DNA of 64,000 bases from Flavobacterium sp. UBA7680 (GTDB taxonomy: Bacteria > Bacteroidota > Bacteroidia > Flavobacteriales > Flavobacteriaceae), in NCBI RefSeq assembly GCF_002482975.1, contig NZ_DLHA01000057.1, positions 1 to 64,000 on the forward strand. The letters run 5' to 3'. The notes below the pieces were generated by a model. It searched no databases. It was not told the origin of the DNA and saw only the letters and a list, made by a program, of their open reading frames with translations. Below, one piece after another: positions 52,262 through 60,168 of the stretch (position 1 is its first letter; each line of letters opens with the position of its first letter). The translations under genes and the position numbers were made by a program.

Positions 52262-52855
52262 TTATCTGTTCCAAATTGGACTTTCAATAATCATCGGAAT
52301 TACAACTCCAATAATAAAAGCTGACATTACCAGTGCCCAATCGCGTTTTGAAAAACGAAATACTGTTTGTACAATATAGGAGATTACCAAAACTACAAAA
52401 ACAACTACCAGCTGCGCGGCTTCAATTCCTAAAGCAAATTCTCCTAAAGGCAATAATTTTGAACTTGCCGATCCTCCTAAAATTGTTTTAAAATAGTTTG
52501 AGAATCCTAGTCCGTGTATAATTCCAAAGAACAAAGTCACAAAAAATACCACATTTACGCCGTCATTTTTAGTTGCTTTTCCTGCAGTAAAAAGATGGTA
52601 CAATGCCGTGATTAAAATCGTAATTGGGATTAAAAATTCAACGATATTTACTTTTATGGCAATTATTCCGAAAACAGAAAGTATAAGGGCTAAAGTGTGA
52701 CCGATTGTGAAAACGGAAACCAAAAGCAAAATACGTTTCCAGTCTTTAAAGGAATACGGAACAGTTAATGCAATTAAAAAAAGAACGTGATCGTAAGCGT
52801 TGATATCTAATACATGCTTTAATCCTATTTGAAAATAAATCCAAAATTGCGACAT
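52262..52855 (-). CDS. HupE/UreJ-like membrane protein
   Basis: This 197-residue membrane protein has about six hydrophobic segments and the family-type N-terminal GLKHVLDINAYDHVLFLIAL with His residues that could bind metal. A later FGIIHGLGFSNYF fits HupE/UreJ-2 proteins, some of which move nickel or cobalt. No hydrogenase or urease gene is in the window, so a metal role is only inferred. It leads the operon with dCMP deaminase and the S41 protease. Confidence 0.85.
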   Translation of the reverse strand: MSQFWIYFQIGLKHVLDINAYDHVLFLIALTVPYSFKDWKRILLLVSVFTIGHTLALILSVFGIIAIKVNIVEFLIPITILITALYHLFTAGKATKNDGVNVVFFVTLFFGIIHGLGFSNYFKTILGGSASSKLLPLGEFALGIEAAQLVVVFVVLVISYIVQTVFRFSKRDWALVMSAFIIGVVIPMIIESPIWNR

Positions 52856-52973
52856 ACGGGTAATACTATTAAATGATTAGGGGTTGTAAACTTACGATTT
52901 ATTTTGAAGAATTTACGATGCGGATTCTTAAAACAACAAGTAAAAATAAGTTAAATTTATGAGAAATTTAAAA

Positions 52974-53002
52974 TTGTCAAATTAAAATAAGATTTATCTT
53001 TG
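52974..53002 (+). promoter_or_regulatory. Promoter of the TerB-like gene
   Basis: TTG (52974-52976), an 18-bp spacer and TATCTTTG (52995-53002) match the Bacteroidota promoter consensus. It places the transcription start near 53008, inside the longest open frame, which supports the later ATG at 53025 as the real start. Confidence 0.7.
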
Positions 53003-53024
53003 CGTGATAAAAAACTTTATAATT

Positions 53025-53456
53025 ATGTCATTTTCAGATTTATTCGATAGCGAATTCAAGCAAAGAAACAAAGGTCATTTTTCAGCTATTGTTCGTGTAG
53101 CATTAGCAGACGGAATAGTTCACCCTGAAGAAAAAAGTTTCTTGGATAAATTAGCTTCGCGTTTAGAAATTTCAGAGTCAGAGTACGAAGAAATTTTAAA
53201 CGATCCTTTAAAATATCCAATCAATCCTCCTTACTTGCACGTACAGCGTTTAGAGCGTTTATACGATTTAACGAGGATGGTGCACGTAGATCACCATTTA
53301 GAAGATCAACAAGAAGTAATGCTAAGAAAATTAGGAATTGCTTTAGGTTTCACGCCAAGTAACGTAAATTATATTATTGCTAAAGCATTGTCTTTAGTTG
53401 ATAAAAAAGTAGATGCTGATACTTTTGTATACGAAATGCAGCACATGCATAAATAG
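53025..53456 (+). CDS. TerB-like protein
   Basis: The start at 53025 (MSFSDLFDSEF) is chosen because the promoter match makes the upstream ATG at 53004 untranscribed. The 143-residue all-helical protein resembles the TerB/tellurite-resistance-like fold: VALADGIVHPEEKSFLDKLA and MVHVDHHLEDQQEVMLRKLGIALGF contain the two acidic helix-turn signatures that bind metal in TerB-like domains. Cytoplasmic. It stands alone, without the rest of a ter operon. Confidence 0.8.
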   Translation: MSFSDLFDSEFKQRNKGHFSAIVRVALADGIVHPEEKSFLDKLASRLEISESEYEEILNDPLKYPINPPYLHVQRLERLYDLTRMVHVDHHLEDQQEVMLRKLGIALGFTPSNVNYIIAKALSLVDKKVDADTFVYEMQHMHK

Positions 53457-53502
53457 TATTTAGTTTGCTGTTTCTGTTGAAACTTCAAATTTATATCAAA
53501 TT

Positions 53503-54031
53503 ATAAACCCGACAGATTTTGAAAATCTGTCGGGTTTGCTTTTTTAGTCAAAAGCATACCTGTAAATGCAAATTTGGTTTTGCTTAATTTCGAAATGATT
53601 AATGTTATATATTTCTTCATTCAACTGGACTGAAGTCCAGCCCTACAATATAATTCGTTCCTTCGGAACTTTAGATGAGCCTTTGGCTCGATCCATATTG
53701 TAGGGCCGGACTTTAGTCCGGTTTGATATGTGAGAATGCGAAAAATTTTAAACCCGACAGGTTTTGAAAATCTGTCGGTTTGCTTTTTTTAGCCAAAAAC
53801 ATACTTGTAAATGCAAATTTGGTTTTGCTTAATCTCGAAATGATTAATGTTATATATTATTTCATTCAACTGGACTGAAGTCCAGCCCTACAATATAATT
53901 CGGTCCTTCGGAACTTTAAAAGAGCCTTTGGCTCGATCCATATTGTAGGGCCGGACTTTAGTCCGGTTTGACATGTGAGAATACGAAAAATTATAAACCC
54001 GACAGGTTTTAAAAACCTGTCGGGTTTGCTA
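53503..54031. repeat. Two-and-a-bit tandem copies of a 246-bp composite repeat
   Basis: Unit 1 (about 53505-53749) and unit 2 (about 53750-53996) align along their whole length with few changes, and a third copy starts at 53997 and stops after its first hairpin. Each unit opens with an aaacccgacag hairpin. It continues with a shared spacer and holds an inverted repeat (ggactgaagtccagccctac and its near complement gtagggccggactttagtcc). The whole fills the 606-bp gene-free stretch between the TerB-like gene and fbp. Confidence 0.85.
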
Positions 54032-54062
54032 TATCTGAAAACTGCGACTGAAAACTGAAAAC

Positions 54063-55070
54063 TTACTCAGCAGTCGCCATAAACTCCTCCGCTTTTTCTA
54101 CCATATTATAGCTTCCGCAGAAAAACGGAACTCTTTGGTGCAATTCTGTCGGCTGGATTTCCATAATTCTTCCAAAACCGTCTGTTGCTTTTCCTCCTGC
54201 TTGTTCTGCCAAAAATGCCATTGGATTACATTCATATAATAAACGTAATTTCCCTTTTGGTGCTTTTGAACTTGTTGGATAAAGATAAATTCCGCCTTTA
54301 ATCATATTTCGATGAAAATCGGCCACTAAACTTCCTATATATCTTGAAGTATAAGGTCGGTCTTCTTCTTCACGCTGACAATATTTGATGTAGTTTTTTA
54401 CTCCCTGTGGAAAATGGATATAGTTTCCTTCGTTTACCGAATAGATACTTCCGTCTTTTGGAAATTTCATATTAGGATGCGAAAGGTAAAATGTACCAAT
54501 TGCAGGATTTAATGTAAATCCGTTTACGCCATAACCGGTTGTATAAACCAGCATTGTCGAAGTTCCGTAAATTACATAACCTGCCGCAACCTGATTAACT
54601 CCCGGCTGTAAAAAATCTTCGATTGTTACCGGAGTTCCTATTGGTGTAATTCTTCTAAAAACAGAAAAAATAGTTCCTACCGAAACATTCACATCAATGT
54701 TTGAAGATCCGTCAAGCGGATCCATTAAGATCACGTACTTATTATTATGACTGTTGTCGCTCCCCTGAACAGTTATAAAATCGTCGTTTTCTTCAGAAGC
54801 AATACCACAGACAATCTCACGGTTTATTAACGTCTGGATAAATACTTCGTTTGCATAGACATCTAATTTTTGCTGGTCTTCTCCCTGAATATTCTGCTCG
54901 CCTGCGGCGCCAATAATATCCACCAATCCAGCTTGATTTACTTTGTGATTGACAACCTTTGCTGCCAAACGAATTGAGTTGATAATCCGGGAAAGCTCTC
55001 CCGACGAATACTGAAATGCTTTTTGGTTCTCAATAATAAACTCTCCCAGTGTTTTATTGCGTTCTTCCAT
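54063..55070 (-). CDS. fbp: Class 1 fructose-1,6-bisphosphatase
   Basis: This 335-residue gluconeogenic enzyme dephosphorylates fructose 1,6-bisphosphate. The metal-site block DPLDGSSNIDVN is present, GIASEENDD supplies upstream carboxylates, and KGGIYLYPTSSKAPKGKLRLLYECNPMAFLAEQAGG is the C-terminal substrate region. Length is typical of class 1. Monocistronic, divergent from the acetyltransferase gene. Confidence 0.96.
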   Translation of the reverse strand: MEERNKTLGEFIIENQKAFQYSSGELSRIINSIRLAAKVVNHKVNQAGLVDIIGAAGEQNIQGEDQQKLDVYANEVFIQTLINREIVCGIASEENDDFITVQGSDNSHNNKYVILMDPLDGSSNIDVNVSVGTIFSVFRRITPIGTPVTIEDFLQPGVNQVAAGYVIYGTSTMLVYTTGYGVNGFTLNPAIGTFYLSHPNMKFPKDGSIYSVNEGNYIHFPQGVKNYIKYCQREEEDRPYTSRYIGSLVADFHRNMIKGGIYLYPTSSKAPKGKLRLLYECNPMAFLAEQAGGKATDGFGRIMEIQPTELHQRVPFFCGSYNMVEKAEEFMATAE

Positions 55071-55140
55071 TGCTATATCGTTATAGTTTTAATTTTAAGT
55101 CACAAATATCGCTTATTTTGTGAGAATGATTTAAAAATTA

Positions 55141-55170
55141 TTTTGTTAGTTTGCTACTATTGTATATTTG
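55141..55170 (+). promoter_or_regulatory. Promoter match upstream of the acetyltransferase gene
   Basis: TTTTG (55141-55145), 17 bp and TATATTTG (55163-55170) match the Bacteroidota consensus. The implied leader before the ATG at 55321 is about 145 bases and holds only very short frames with no amino-acid bias. Confidence 0.6.
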
Positions 55171-55320
55171 CTAATTAAAGACAAAAAGAATGCAGTAAAT
55201 ACATTTTTTTTTGGCTAATATGCAGTTAATAATAAGAATAAATGAATTGCTTCTAAAGAAAGTCTGCTTTGAATAGTTTTAAAATGCAAGGCAGTTTTAT
55301 GGAGCGCAAATAAGTAAATT

Positions 55321-55815
55321 ATGAATATTAGAAAAGGAAATCCTGAGGACATGAAATCAGTTTTGGGGTTAATTCAGGAGCTGGCAATATTCGAAAAAGA
55401 ACCTGATGCTGTAGTCATTACAGAGGAAGATTTAGTACGTGACGGATTTGGAGAAAAACCGCTTTTTCAGGTTTTTGTAGCTGAGATTGATTCAAACGAA
55501 ACTGAAACAGGAAAAGAAATAGTGGGAATTGCCTTGTTCTATTACCGCTACTCGACCTGGAAAGGAAAAACAATACACCTTGAGGATTTAATTGTAAAGG
55601 AAAAAATGCGCGGTACCGGTTTAGGATCTGCACTTTATGCCGAAATAATGAAACAGGGAAAAAGAGACAATGTTAGAAGAGTTGAATGGAATGTTTTAGA
55701 CTGGAATACTCCGGCTGTTAATTTCTATAAGAATTCTGGCGCGCGAATTCTTGATGGCTGGCAGGTTGTTCAAATGGATGAAACAGGAATTAATTCGTTC
55801 TTAGAAAAATTATAA
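55321..55815 (+). CDS. GNAT-family N-acetyltransferase (diamine acetyltransferase-like)
   Basis: This 164-residue protein has an N-terminal MNIRKGNPEDMKSVLGLIQELA typical of spermidine/spermine-type acetyltransferases. The acetyl-CoA motif is EKMRGTGLGSALY, with LEDLIV before it and WNVLDWNTPAVNFYKNSGA after it. The conserved Tyr in NFYKN serves as general acid in relatives. Likely acetylates a small amine or thialysine. Its own promoter lies upstream, and nested palindromes separate it from lysC. Confidence 0.85.
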   Translation: MNIRKGNPEDMKSVLGLIQELAIFEKEPDAVVITEEDLVRDGFGEKPLFQVFVAEIDSNETETGKEIVGIALFYYRYSTWKGKTIHLEDLIVKEKMRGTGLGSALYAEIMKQGKRDNVRRVEWNVLDWNTPAVNFYKNSGARILDGWQVVQMDETGINSFLEKL

Positions 55816-55822
55816 AAATTTA

Positions 55823-56047
55823 TTTTGCCACAGATTATTAGGATTAAAAGGATTTTCAAATCTGTGTCAAGGTTGCCACGAATTACACGAATTAGCACGA
55901 ATTAATTAGTGGAAATTCGTGTAATTCGTGGCAAAAAAAGACGCATTGCAGTGCGTCTAATCCAATTGAAATTTAAAAAACAGCCATAGTTTAAAGGATT
56001 AAAAAGATTAAAAATCCTTTCTAATTGAAATAATCTGTGGCAAAAAA
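55823..56047. repeat. Nested palindrome (three modules)
   Basis: Outer arms ttttgccacagattattagg (55823) and the complementary right arm ending taatctgtggcaaaa (56047) enclose the cgaattacac module (left arm gccacgaattacacgaatta from 55874, right arm ending cgtgtaattcgtggc at 55932). A short gacgcattgcagtgcgtc hairpin follows (55940-55957). It lies between the acetyltransferase gene and lysC and covers most of that 292-bp gap. Confidence 0.8.
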
Positions 56048-56107
56048 ATAAAAGAATACCAGATTTCATTCAATCTGAAATCTAAAATTAAAAATCTAAA
56101 ATTAAAA

Positions 56108-57367
56108 ATGAGAGTATTTAAATTTGGTGGTGCATCGGTAAAAGATGCTGAAGGAATTAAAAACGTATACGACGTTTTACAAAAAGTGGGTTATGAAGAT
56201 GTGATTTTGGTCGTTTCGGCAATGGGGAAAACCACAAATGCTCTTGAGGTTGTAATCAAGAATTATTTTGAGAAATCGGCAGAGTTGAATTCATCTGTAC
56301 AAGAAATAAAAAAATATCACAATCAAATATTATTAGATTTATTTGATGATGAAAAAAATGCAGTTTTTGCTGCGGTTAATGAGCAGTTTTTAGAATTAGA
56401 GTATTTCTTGGCGCATAATAAATCGCCAAACTATAATTTCGTTTACGATCAGGTTGTAAGTTTTGGAGAATTGATTTCTACCAATATTCTAAGTCATTAT
56501 ATGAATTTTAGAGGAATTCAAACGCAATGGCTTGATGTTCGTAATTTCATTAAAACAAATGCAAACTACAGAGATGCTGAAGTTGACTGGGAAACTACAC
56601 AACAAAACATCAGCAAAAATGTACCAAGAAAACAACTAAATATTACACAGGGATTTTTAGGTGCTGATGAAAATAATTTCACTACTACTCTAGGCCGTGA
56701 AGGTTCTGATTATACTGCGGGAATTTTTGCTTATTGCTTAAATGCAGAAAGTGTTACAATCTGGAAAGACGTTCCGGGAGTTATGAATGCTGACCCGCGT
56801 TATTTTGAAAATGCAAGTTTGCTTAACCAGATTTCGTATCGTGAAGCAATCGAATTAGCATTTTACGGAGCAACGGTTATTCACCCAAAAACATTACAGC
56901 CGTTACAGAAAAAAGAAATTCCGTTATACGTAAAATCATTTATCAACCCATTATTAAAAGGAACTTGTGTTTCAAAAGGTGTTGATTTAGAGCCGCAATA
57001 TCCTTGTTTTATTGTAAAAAGAGAACAGCTTTTAATTTCGCTTTCATCTATTGATTTCTCTTTTATTATGGAAGAAAACATTAGTGAGATTTTTGGTTTA
57101 TTCCACGAATTCAAAATCAAAGTAAACCTGATTCAGAACTCTGCAATTAGTTTTTCTGTTTGTGTAGAAGATAAATTCGGAAACTTCAATGAATTGAATG
57201 CGATTCTTTCTAAAAAATTCAAAGTAGATTACAGCGAAAATGTAACACTTTATACGATTCGTCACTTTACAGAAAATGCTGCACAAACGGTTGAAGAAAA
57301 CAAAGAAGTTTTATTGAAACAAGTAAGCCGCGAAACCATGCAGATTGTTACTAAAGAACTAAATTAA
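56108..57367 (+). CDS. lysC: Aspartate kinase (monofunctional)
   Basis: This 419-residue kinase makes aspartyl phosphate for Lys, Met, Thr and diaminopimelate. The N-terminal FKFGGASVKDAEGI is the catalytic KFGG motif and ITQGFLGADENNFTTTLGREGSDYTAGIFA the substrate/ATP block. The C-terminal region (about 300-400) carries ACT domains for feedback control. There is no homoserine dehydrogenase part. It is the last gene before the sdp-like island, and its 3' flank holds the first copy of the island's bracketing repeat. Confidence 0.95.
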   Translation: MRVFKFGGASVKDAEGIKNVYDVLQKVGYEDVILVVSAMGKTTNALEVVIKNYFEKSAELNSSVQEIKKYHNQILLDLFDDEKNAVFAAVNEQFLELEYFLAHNKSPNYNFVYDQVVSFGELISTNILSHYMNFRGIQTQWLDVRNFIKTNANYRDAEVDWETTQQNISKNVPRKQLNITQGFLGADENNFTTTLGREGSDYTAGIFAYCLNAESVTIWKDVPGVMNADPRYFENASLLNQISYREAIELAFYGATVIHPKTLQPLQKKEIPLYVKSFINPLLKGTCVSKGVDLEPQYPCFIVKREQLLISLSSIDFSFIMEENISEIFGLFHEFKIKVNLIQNSAISFSVCVEDKFGNFNELNAILSKKFKVDYSENVTLYTIRHFTENAAQTVEENKEVLLKQVSRETMQIVTKELN

Positions 57368-57385
57368 TACTTGATAAAAAAGGTA

Positions 57386-57449
57386 ATTATTAAAATTCAG
57401 ATATGTTTTGAAAAGGCTTCACTTAATTGTGAAGCCTTTTTAGCTTTTG
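57386..57449. repeat. Left copy of the direct repeat bracketing the sdp-like island, with terminator
   Basis: This 64-bp sequence recurs at 60515-60578 with four differences. Inside it the stem aaaaggcttcac / gtgaagcctttt (about 57413-57440) forms a bidirectional terminator between the converging lysC and XRE genes. It includes the XRE stop codon (57440-57442), and similarity to the far copy continues a further 20-25 bp into the XRE coding region. Confidence 0.88.
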
Positions 57450-57793
57450 TCCTTATTCAAATATCTAATAATTGTTTTTAAATCTTCAATTTCCAATTCA
57501 TATTTCTTTATTATTTTTCTGTAAACGCTCAACATTGCAATTTCCGTTTGACGTTCTGTATTCATCAAATTTTCATAAGTGGCAATACCTAATTCTTTTT
57601 TAACTAATTCTTCTGCGCTGATCTCAAAAACCTGACAGATTTTATTAAAATGAATTGCCCAAGAGGTACTTTCTCCTCGCTCCATCCTTGCATAAGCAGA
57701 TTGCGAAATATTTAAATGATCTGCAACCTGTTCTTGTGACATATTTTTGGCTTTACGCAATATTTTTAAATTATTTCCTACAATTCTATTCAT
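57440..57793 (-). CDS. XRE-family helix-turn-helix regulator
   Basis: Start 57793 (MNRIVGNNLKILRKAKNMS) is preferred over an ORF start 51 bp upstream whose extra residues are hydrophobic and unlike the family. The 117-residue protein has a Cro/CI-type HTH (KILRKAKNMSQEQVADHLNISQSAYARMERG) at about 8-40 and a helical C-terminus (QTEIAMLSVYRKIIKKYELEIEDLKTII) likely to dimerise. It is divergent from the SdpC-like gene, with 143 bp between starts, so it is a candidate regulator of the toxin operon. In Bacillus that role belongs to an ArsR-type protein, SdpR. Confidence 0.8.
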   Translation of the reverse strand: MNRIVGNNLKILRKAKNMSQEQVADHLNISQSAYARMERGESTSWAIHFNKICQVFEISAEELVKKELGIATYENLMNTERQTEIAMLSVYRKIIKKYELEIEDLKTIIRYLNKDKS

Positions 57794-57896
57794 AATTAAC
57801 ATTTTTACAAATATAAACATAAGATTTAATTTACAATTATTCAAATTTAGGTTTTAAATAACCGATTTTCGACTAAGACTGAAATACAATCCATTA

Positions 57897-57904
57897 TAGA
57901 TTTG
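57897..57904 (+). promoter_or_regulatory. Probable -7 promoter element of the sdp-like operon
   Basis: TAGATTTG is an exact TAnnTTTG match, 32 bp upstream of the SdpC-like start. No clear -33 TTTG is seen at the usual spacing, only ttttcg at 57866-57871, about 25 bp upstream. A weak -33 would suit a promoter needing an activator or repressor such as the divergent XRE protein. Confidence 0.5.
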
Positions 57905-57936
57905 TATGTATCAATTAACTAATAAATTTAATTATT

Positions 57937-58728
57937 ATGAAGAAAATATTATTTGTAGCTGGCATCCTTATATTATTTATAAGTTGTGAAGAAAATGATC
58001 ATTATACAGAAAATAGTACTGAATCTTTAAAAAGCTACACTGGAAAGGAATTATTCAAAGGTATTCTCTTTGCTGAAGGAGACGTTGCTGATCTTCTCCA
58101 AAACATTAAGCAATCTTACAGTTACTACGAGATTAACCAAATTGATGTAGATCATAAAAATGATTCCGATAATAAAATTAACTATTTGCTAAATTCAATA
58201 GAAAATAAAAATTCGCATTATTTTGATGAGTTTAAACAAAGTATAACTAGTAAAGATCATATTAGAATTCGCCAAGCTTTAGCAAATGGCTCTGAACTCG
58301 TCTATAATACTGCATTAGATCTTTACTTATCAAAAAATGAAAAAAATGATCTGAAAAACTTATTATCCAAAATTGATATAAGTACATACACTAACGAAAA
58401 TGGGATGATTGACAAAGAAAAATTAAAAAAAGCAATCACACAAAGTAATAGTTTCTCATTAAATCAAGCAGGAAAAGGAACATGTTGGTTTGCAGGTGTT
58501 GTTGTAGTTGCTGCTGCATATGTAGTAGTTGTTCATGCCGCCGCCGCAATGACATATGTTGCAGTAGCATGGGTTGCTGAGGCATACGCTGCTGTCGATC
58601 AAGCAAAAACAATAACGAGATCAAAAGCTGCACCGAGAACTGATTTAATGGATGAACCAGTTGGCCCTTATGAGATTGAAGAAGAGTTATTGATTGATGA
58701 AATAGTAACCCGTACCTTAGTTAAATAG
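57937..58728 (+). CDS. SdpC-family antimicrobial (cannibalism) toxin precursor
   Basis: This 263-residue precursor has a lipoprotein-like signal peptide (lipobox FISC, Cys17). The SdpC-type block SYTGKELFKGILFAEGDVADLL is at 33-54, followed by a helical pro-region. A very hydrophobic Val/Ala-rich core is at about 184-219 (FAGVVVVAAAYVVVVHAAAA...), and an acidic tail closes the protein. In Bacillus, SDP is an internal hydrophobic peptide of about 42 residues cut from SdpC, needing SdpA and SdpB, that dissipates the proton motive force of sister cells. The core here has one Cys (183) rather than a pair, so an SDP-like disulfide is not expected. SdpA-, SdpB- and SdpI-like genes follow. Confidence 0.82.
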   Translation: MKKILFVAGILILFISCEENDHYTENSTESLKSYTGKELFKGILFAEGDVADLLQNIKQSYSYYEINQIDVDHKNDSDNKINYLLNSIENKNSHYFDEFKQSITSKDHIRIRQALANGSELVYNTALDLYLSKNEKNDLKNLLSKIDISTYTNENGMIDKEKLKKAITQSNSFSLNQAGKGTCWFAGVVVVAAAYVVVVHAAAAMTYVAVAWVAEAYAAVDQAKTITRSKAAPRTDLMDEPVGPYEIEEELLIDEIVTRTLVK

Positions 58729-58757
58729 TCAATAAATCTAGAGTTAATTTACTTTTC

Positions 58758-59282
58758 ATGATCAAATATCTTTATCCAACAATCATAAGTACTTTTTGGA
58801 TTTTATTTCTAAGCTATGTATTTAAAGCTAGCATCCCAATCCCTAGCCTCGATTCTTTTAAACAGAAAGCAATCTTATTTAATATTATTCCTCAAGGTTG
58901 GGGATTTTTTACGAGGGATCCGAGAGAAAATGAAATATCGACTTATTATATTACTGACGGTTCAATTATAAAATTTACTCAAACTAATGGAAATCTAAAT
59001 AACTTCTATGGTGCTTCAAGAAAAAATCGTTTTCATGGAGTTGAATTAGGATTAATTGTTTCTCAAATTAATCCTAATTCGTGGGTAAAAATGAAGGGAG
59101 GTAAATTTATTTTAAATCAAAAAATTCATACTGATACAATAATAAATTCATTAAACCCATCTAACATCAAAGGAGATTTTTTTATCGTTGAACAGGAAAG
59201 AATACCTTGGGCCTGGGCTAAAAATTCAGACACTATAATTATGCCATATAAATACGCTAAAATCCATGTTAAAACAAATTAA
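58758..59282 (+). CDS. SdpA-family toxin-maturation protein
   Basis: This 174-residue protein has one N-terminal membrane helix (about 4-22) followed by a soluble domain. The stretch PQGWGFFTRDPRE at 45-57 is the signature I associate with the SdpA family, and LGLIVSQINP and ERIPWAWA follow as in that family. In Bacillus SdpA is needed with SdpB to turn the SdpC precursor into active peptide; the chemistry is not fully known. It starts 29 bp after the precursor gene and overlaps sdpB by 17 bp, so translation is coupled. Confidence 0.85.
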   Translation: MIKYLYPTIISTFWILFLSYVFKASIPIPSLDSFKQKAILFNIIPQGWGFFTRDPRENEISTYYITDGSIIKFTQTNGNLNNFYGASRKNRFHGVELGLIVSQINPNSWVKMKGGKFILNQKIHTDTIINSLNPSNIKGDFFIVEQERIPWAWAKNSDTIIMPYKYAKIHVKTN

Positions 59283-60168
59283 ATATTCCATAGACACGGC
59301 TATAAATAAGGCGTACACACTTAATCCATGGACAAATGTTTATGGAATGTCTAGAACTTTTTTAGCTCTTAGTTTACTCATAACTTTAACATTTACTAAT
59401 CATGAGTATTTATTTCCTAGAAATAATAATATATTTCTCAGACAACCAATGTTCGATTTTGAAAAAATCAGCATCTTTTTTCTACTAAGTGAAAATATTC
59501 ATTTAGCTTGTTTAATTAGTATCATCATTTTATTAATAACAATAACAGGTTATTTGCCTCAAATAACTGGCATACTTCATTGGTACATCGCATATAGTTA
59601 TATGACATCATCCATAATTATAGAGGGCGGTGACCAAATTGCTTCAATACTTACTCTTTTACTAATTCCTATAACATTAACAGATAATAGAATTAATCAT
59701 TGGAATAAACCAAAAACATCTAATAGACCTAAAACGAAAATGTTTATCTGGAGCATATATTTCATAATTGCACTACAAGTTTCAATAATATATTTTCATG
59801 CAGCGGTTGCTAAACTTTATTCAAAAGAATGGTTGAATGGTACAGCAACTTTTTATTGGTTCACCCACAATACATTTGGCGTTTCAGACTCTCTTAAGAA
59901 TTTAATCAAACCATTATTAGCAAAAAGTTTAATCGTTATTTCAATAACTTGGGGAACTATGCTTTTTGAAATAATTCTGTTTAGTTGGTTGTTTATGAAG
60001 CGAAATCTTTGGAATTGGAAATTAATATTTTTATTCGGAGCACTTTTTCATATTTCGATTGCGTTTATACATGGTCTAATAAGTTTTATGTTTACAATGA
60101 TTGGGGCGTTAATTTTATATCTTGTTCCGCAAAACCATACTATAAAACTAAAAATATGGAAACTATAA
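59266..60168 (+). CDS. SdpB-family/HTTM-domain membrane protein
   Basis: This 300-residue polytopic membrane protein has about six to seven hydrophobic segments. Its HTTM/vitamin-K-carboxylase-like features are GGDQIASIL (121-129), FHAAVAKLYSKEWLNGTA (177-194) and GALFHISIAFIHG (258-270). In SdpB these regions are thought to support maturation of the toxin precursor. It overlaps sdpA at its 5' end (17 bp) and the immunity gene at its 3' end (13 bp). On its own it could be any HTTM protein; the position between SdpA- and SdpI-like genes settles the call. Confidence 0.85.
   Translation: MLKQIKYSIDTAINKAYTLNPWTNVYGMSRTFLALSLLITLTFTNHEYLFPRNNNIFLRQPMFDFEKISIFFLLSENIHLACLISIIILLITITGYLPQITGILHWYIAYSYMTSSIIIEGGDQIASILTLLLIPITLTDNRINHWNKPKTSNRPKTKMFIWSIYFIIALQVSIIYFHAAVAKLYSKEWLNGTATFYWFTHNTFGVSDSLKNLIKPLLAKSLIVISITWGTMLFEIILFSWLFMKRNLWNWKLIFLFGALFHISIAFIHGLISFMFTMIGALILYLVPQNHTIKLKIWKL

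Noticed and set aside
55177..55320. Second attenuator in the long leader of the acetyltransferase gene
   Set aside because: Only frames of four to nine codons without amino-acid bias, and no terminator hairpin before the gene.
59985..60155. The longer start of the SdpI-like frame inside sdpB
   Set aside because: The extra residues lie entirely within the sdpB coding region in another frame and do not look like a membrane protein start. The internal ATG at 60156 gives a typical membrane N-terminus and a 13-bp overlap.
59266..60168. HTTM protein read as an isolated vitamin-K-carboxylase-like enzyme
   Set aside because: The domain alone would allow it, but overlap with an SdpA-like gene on one side and an SdpI-like gene on the other fits SdpB better.
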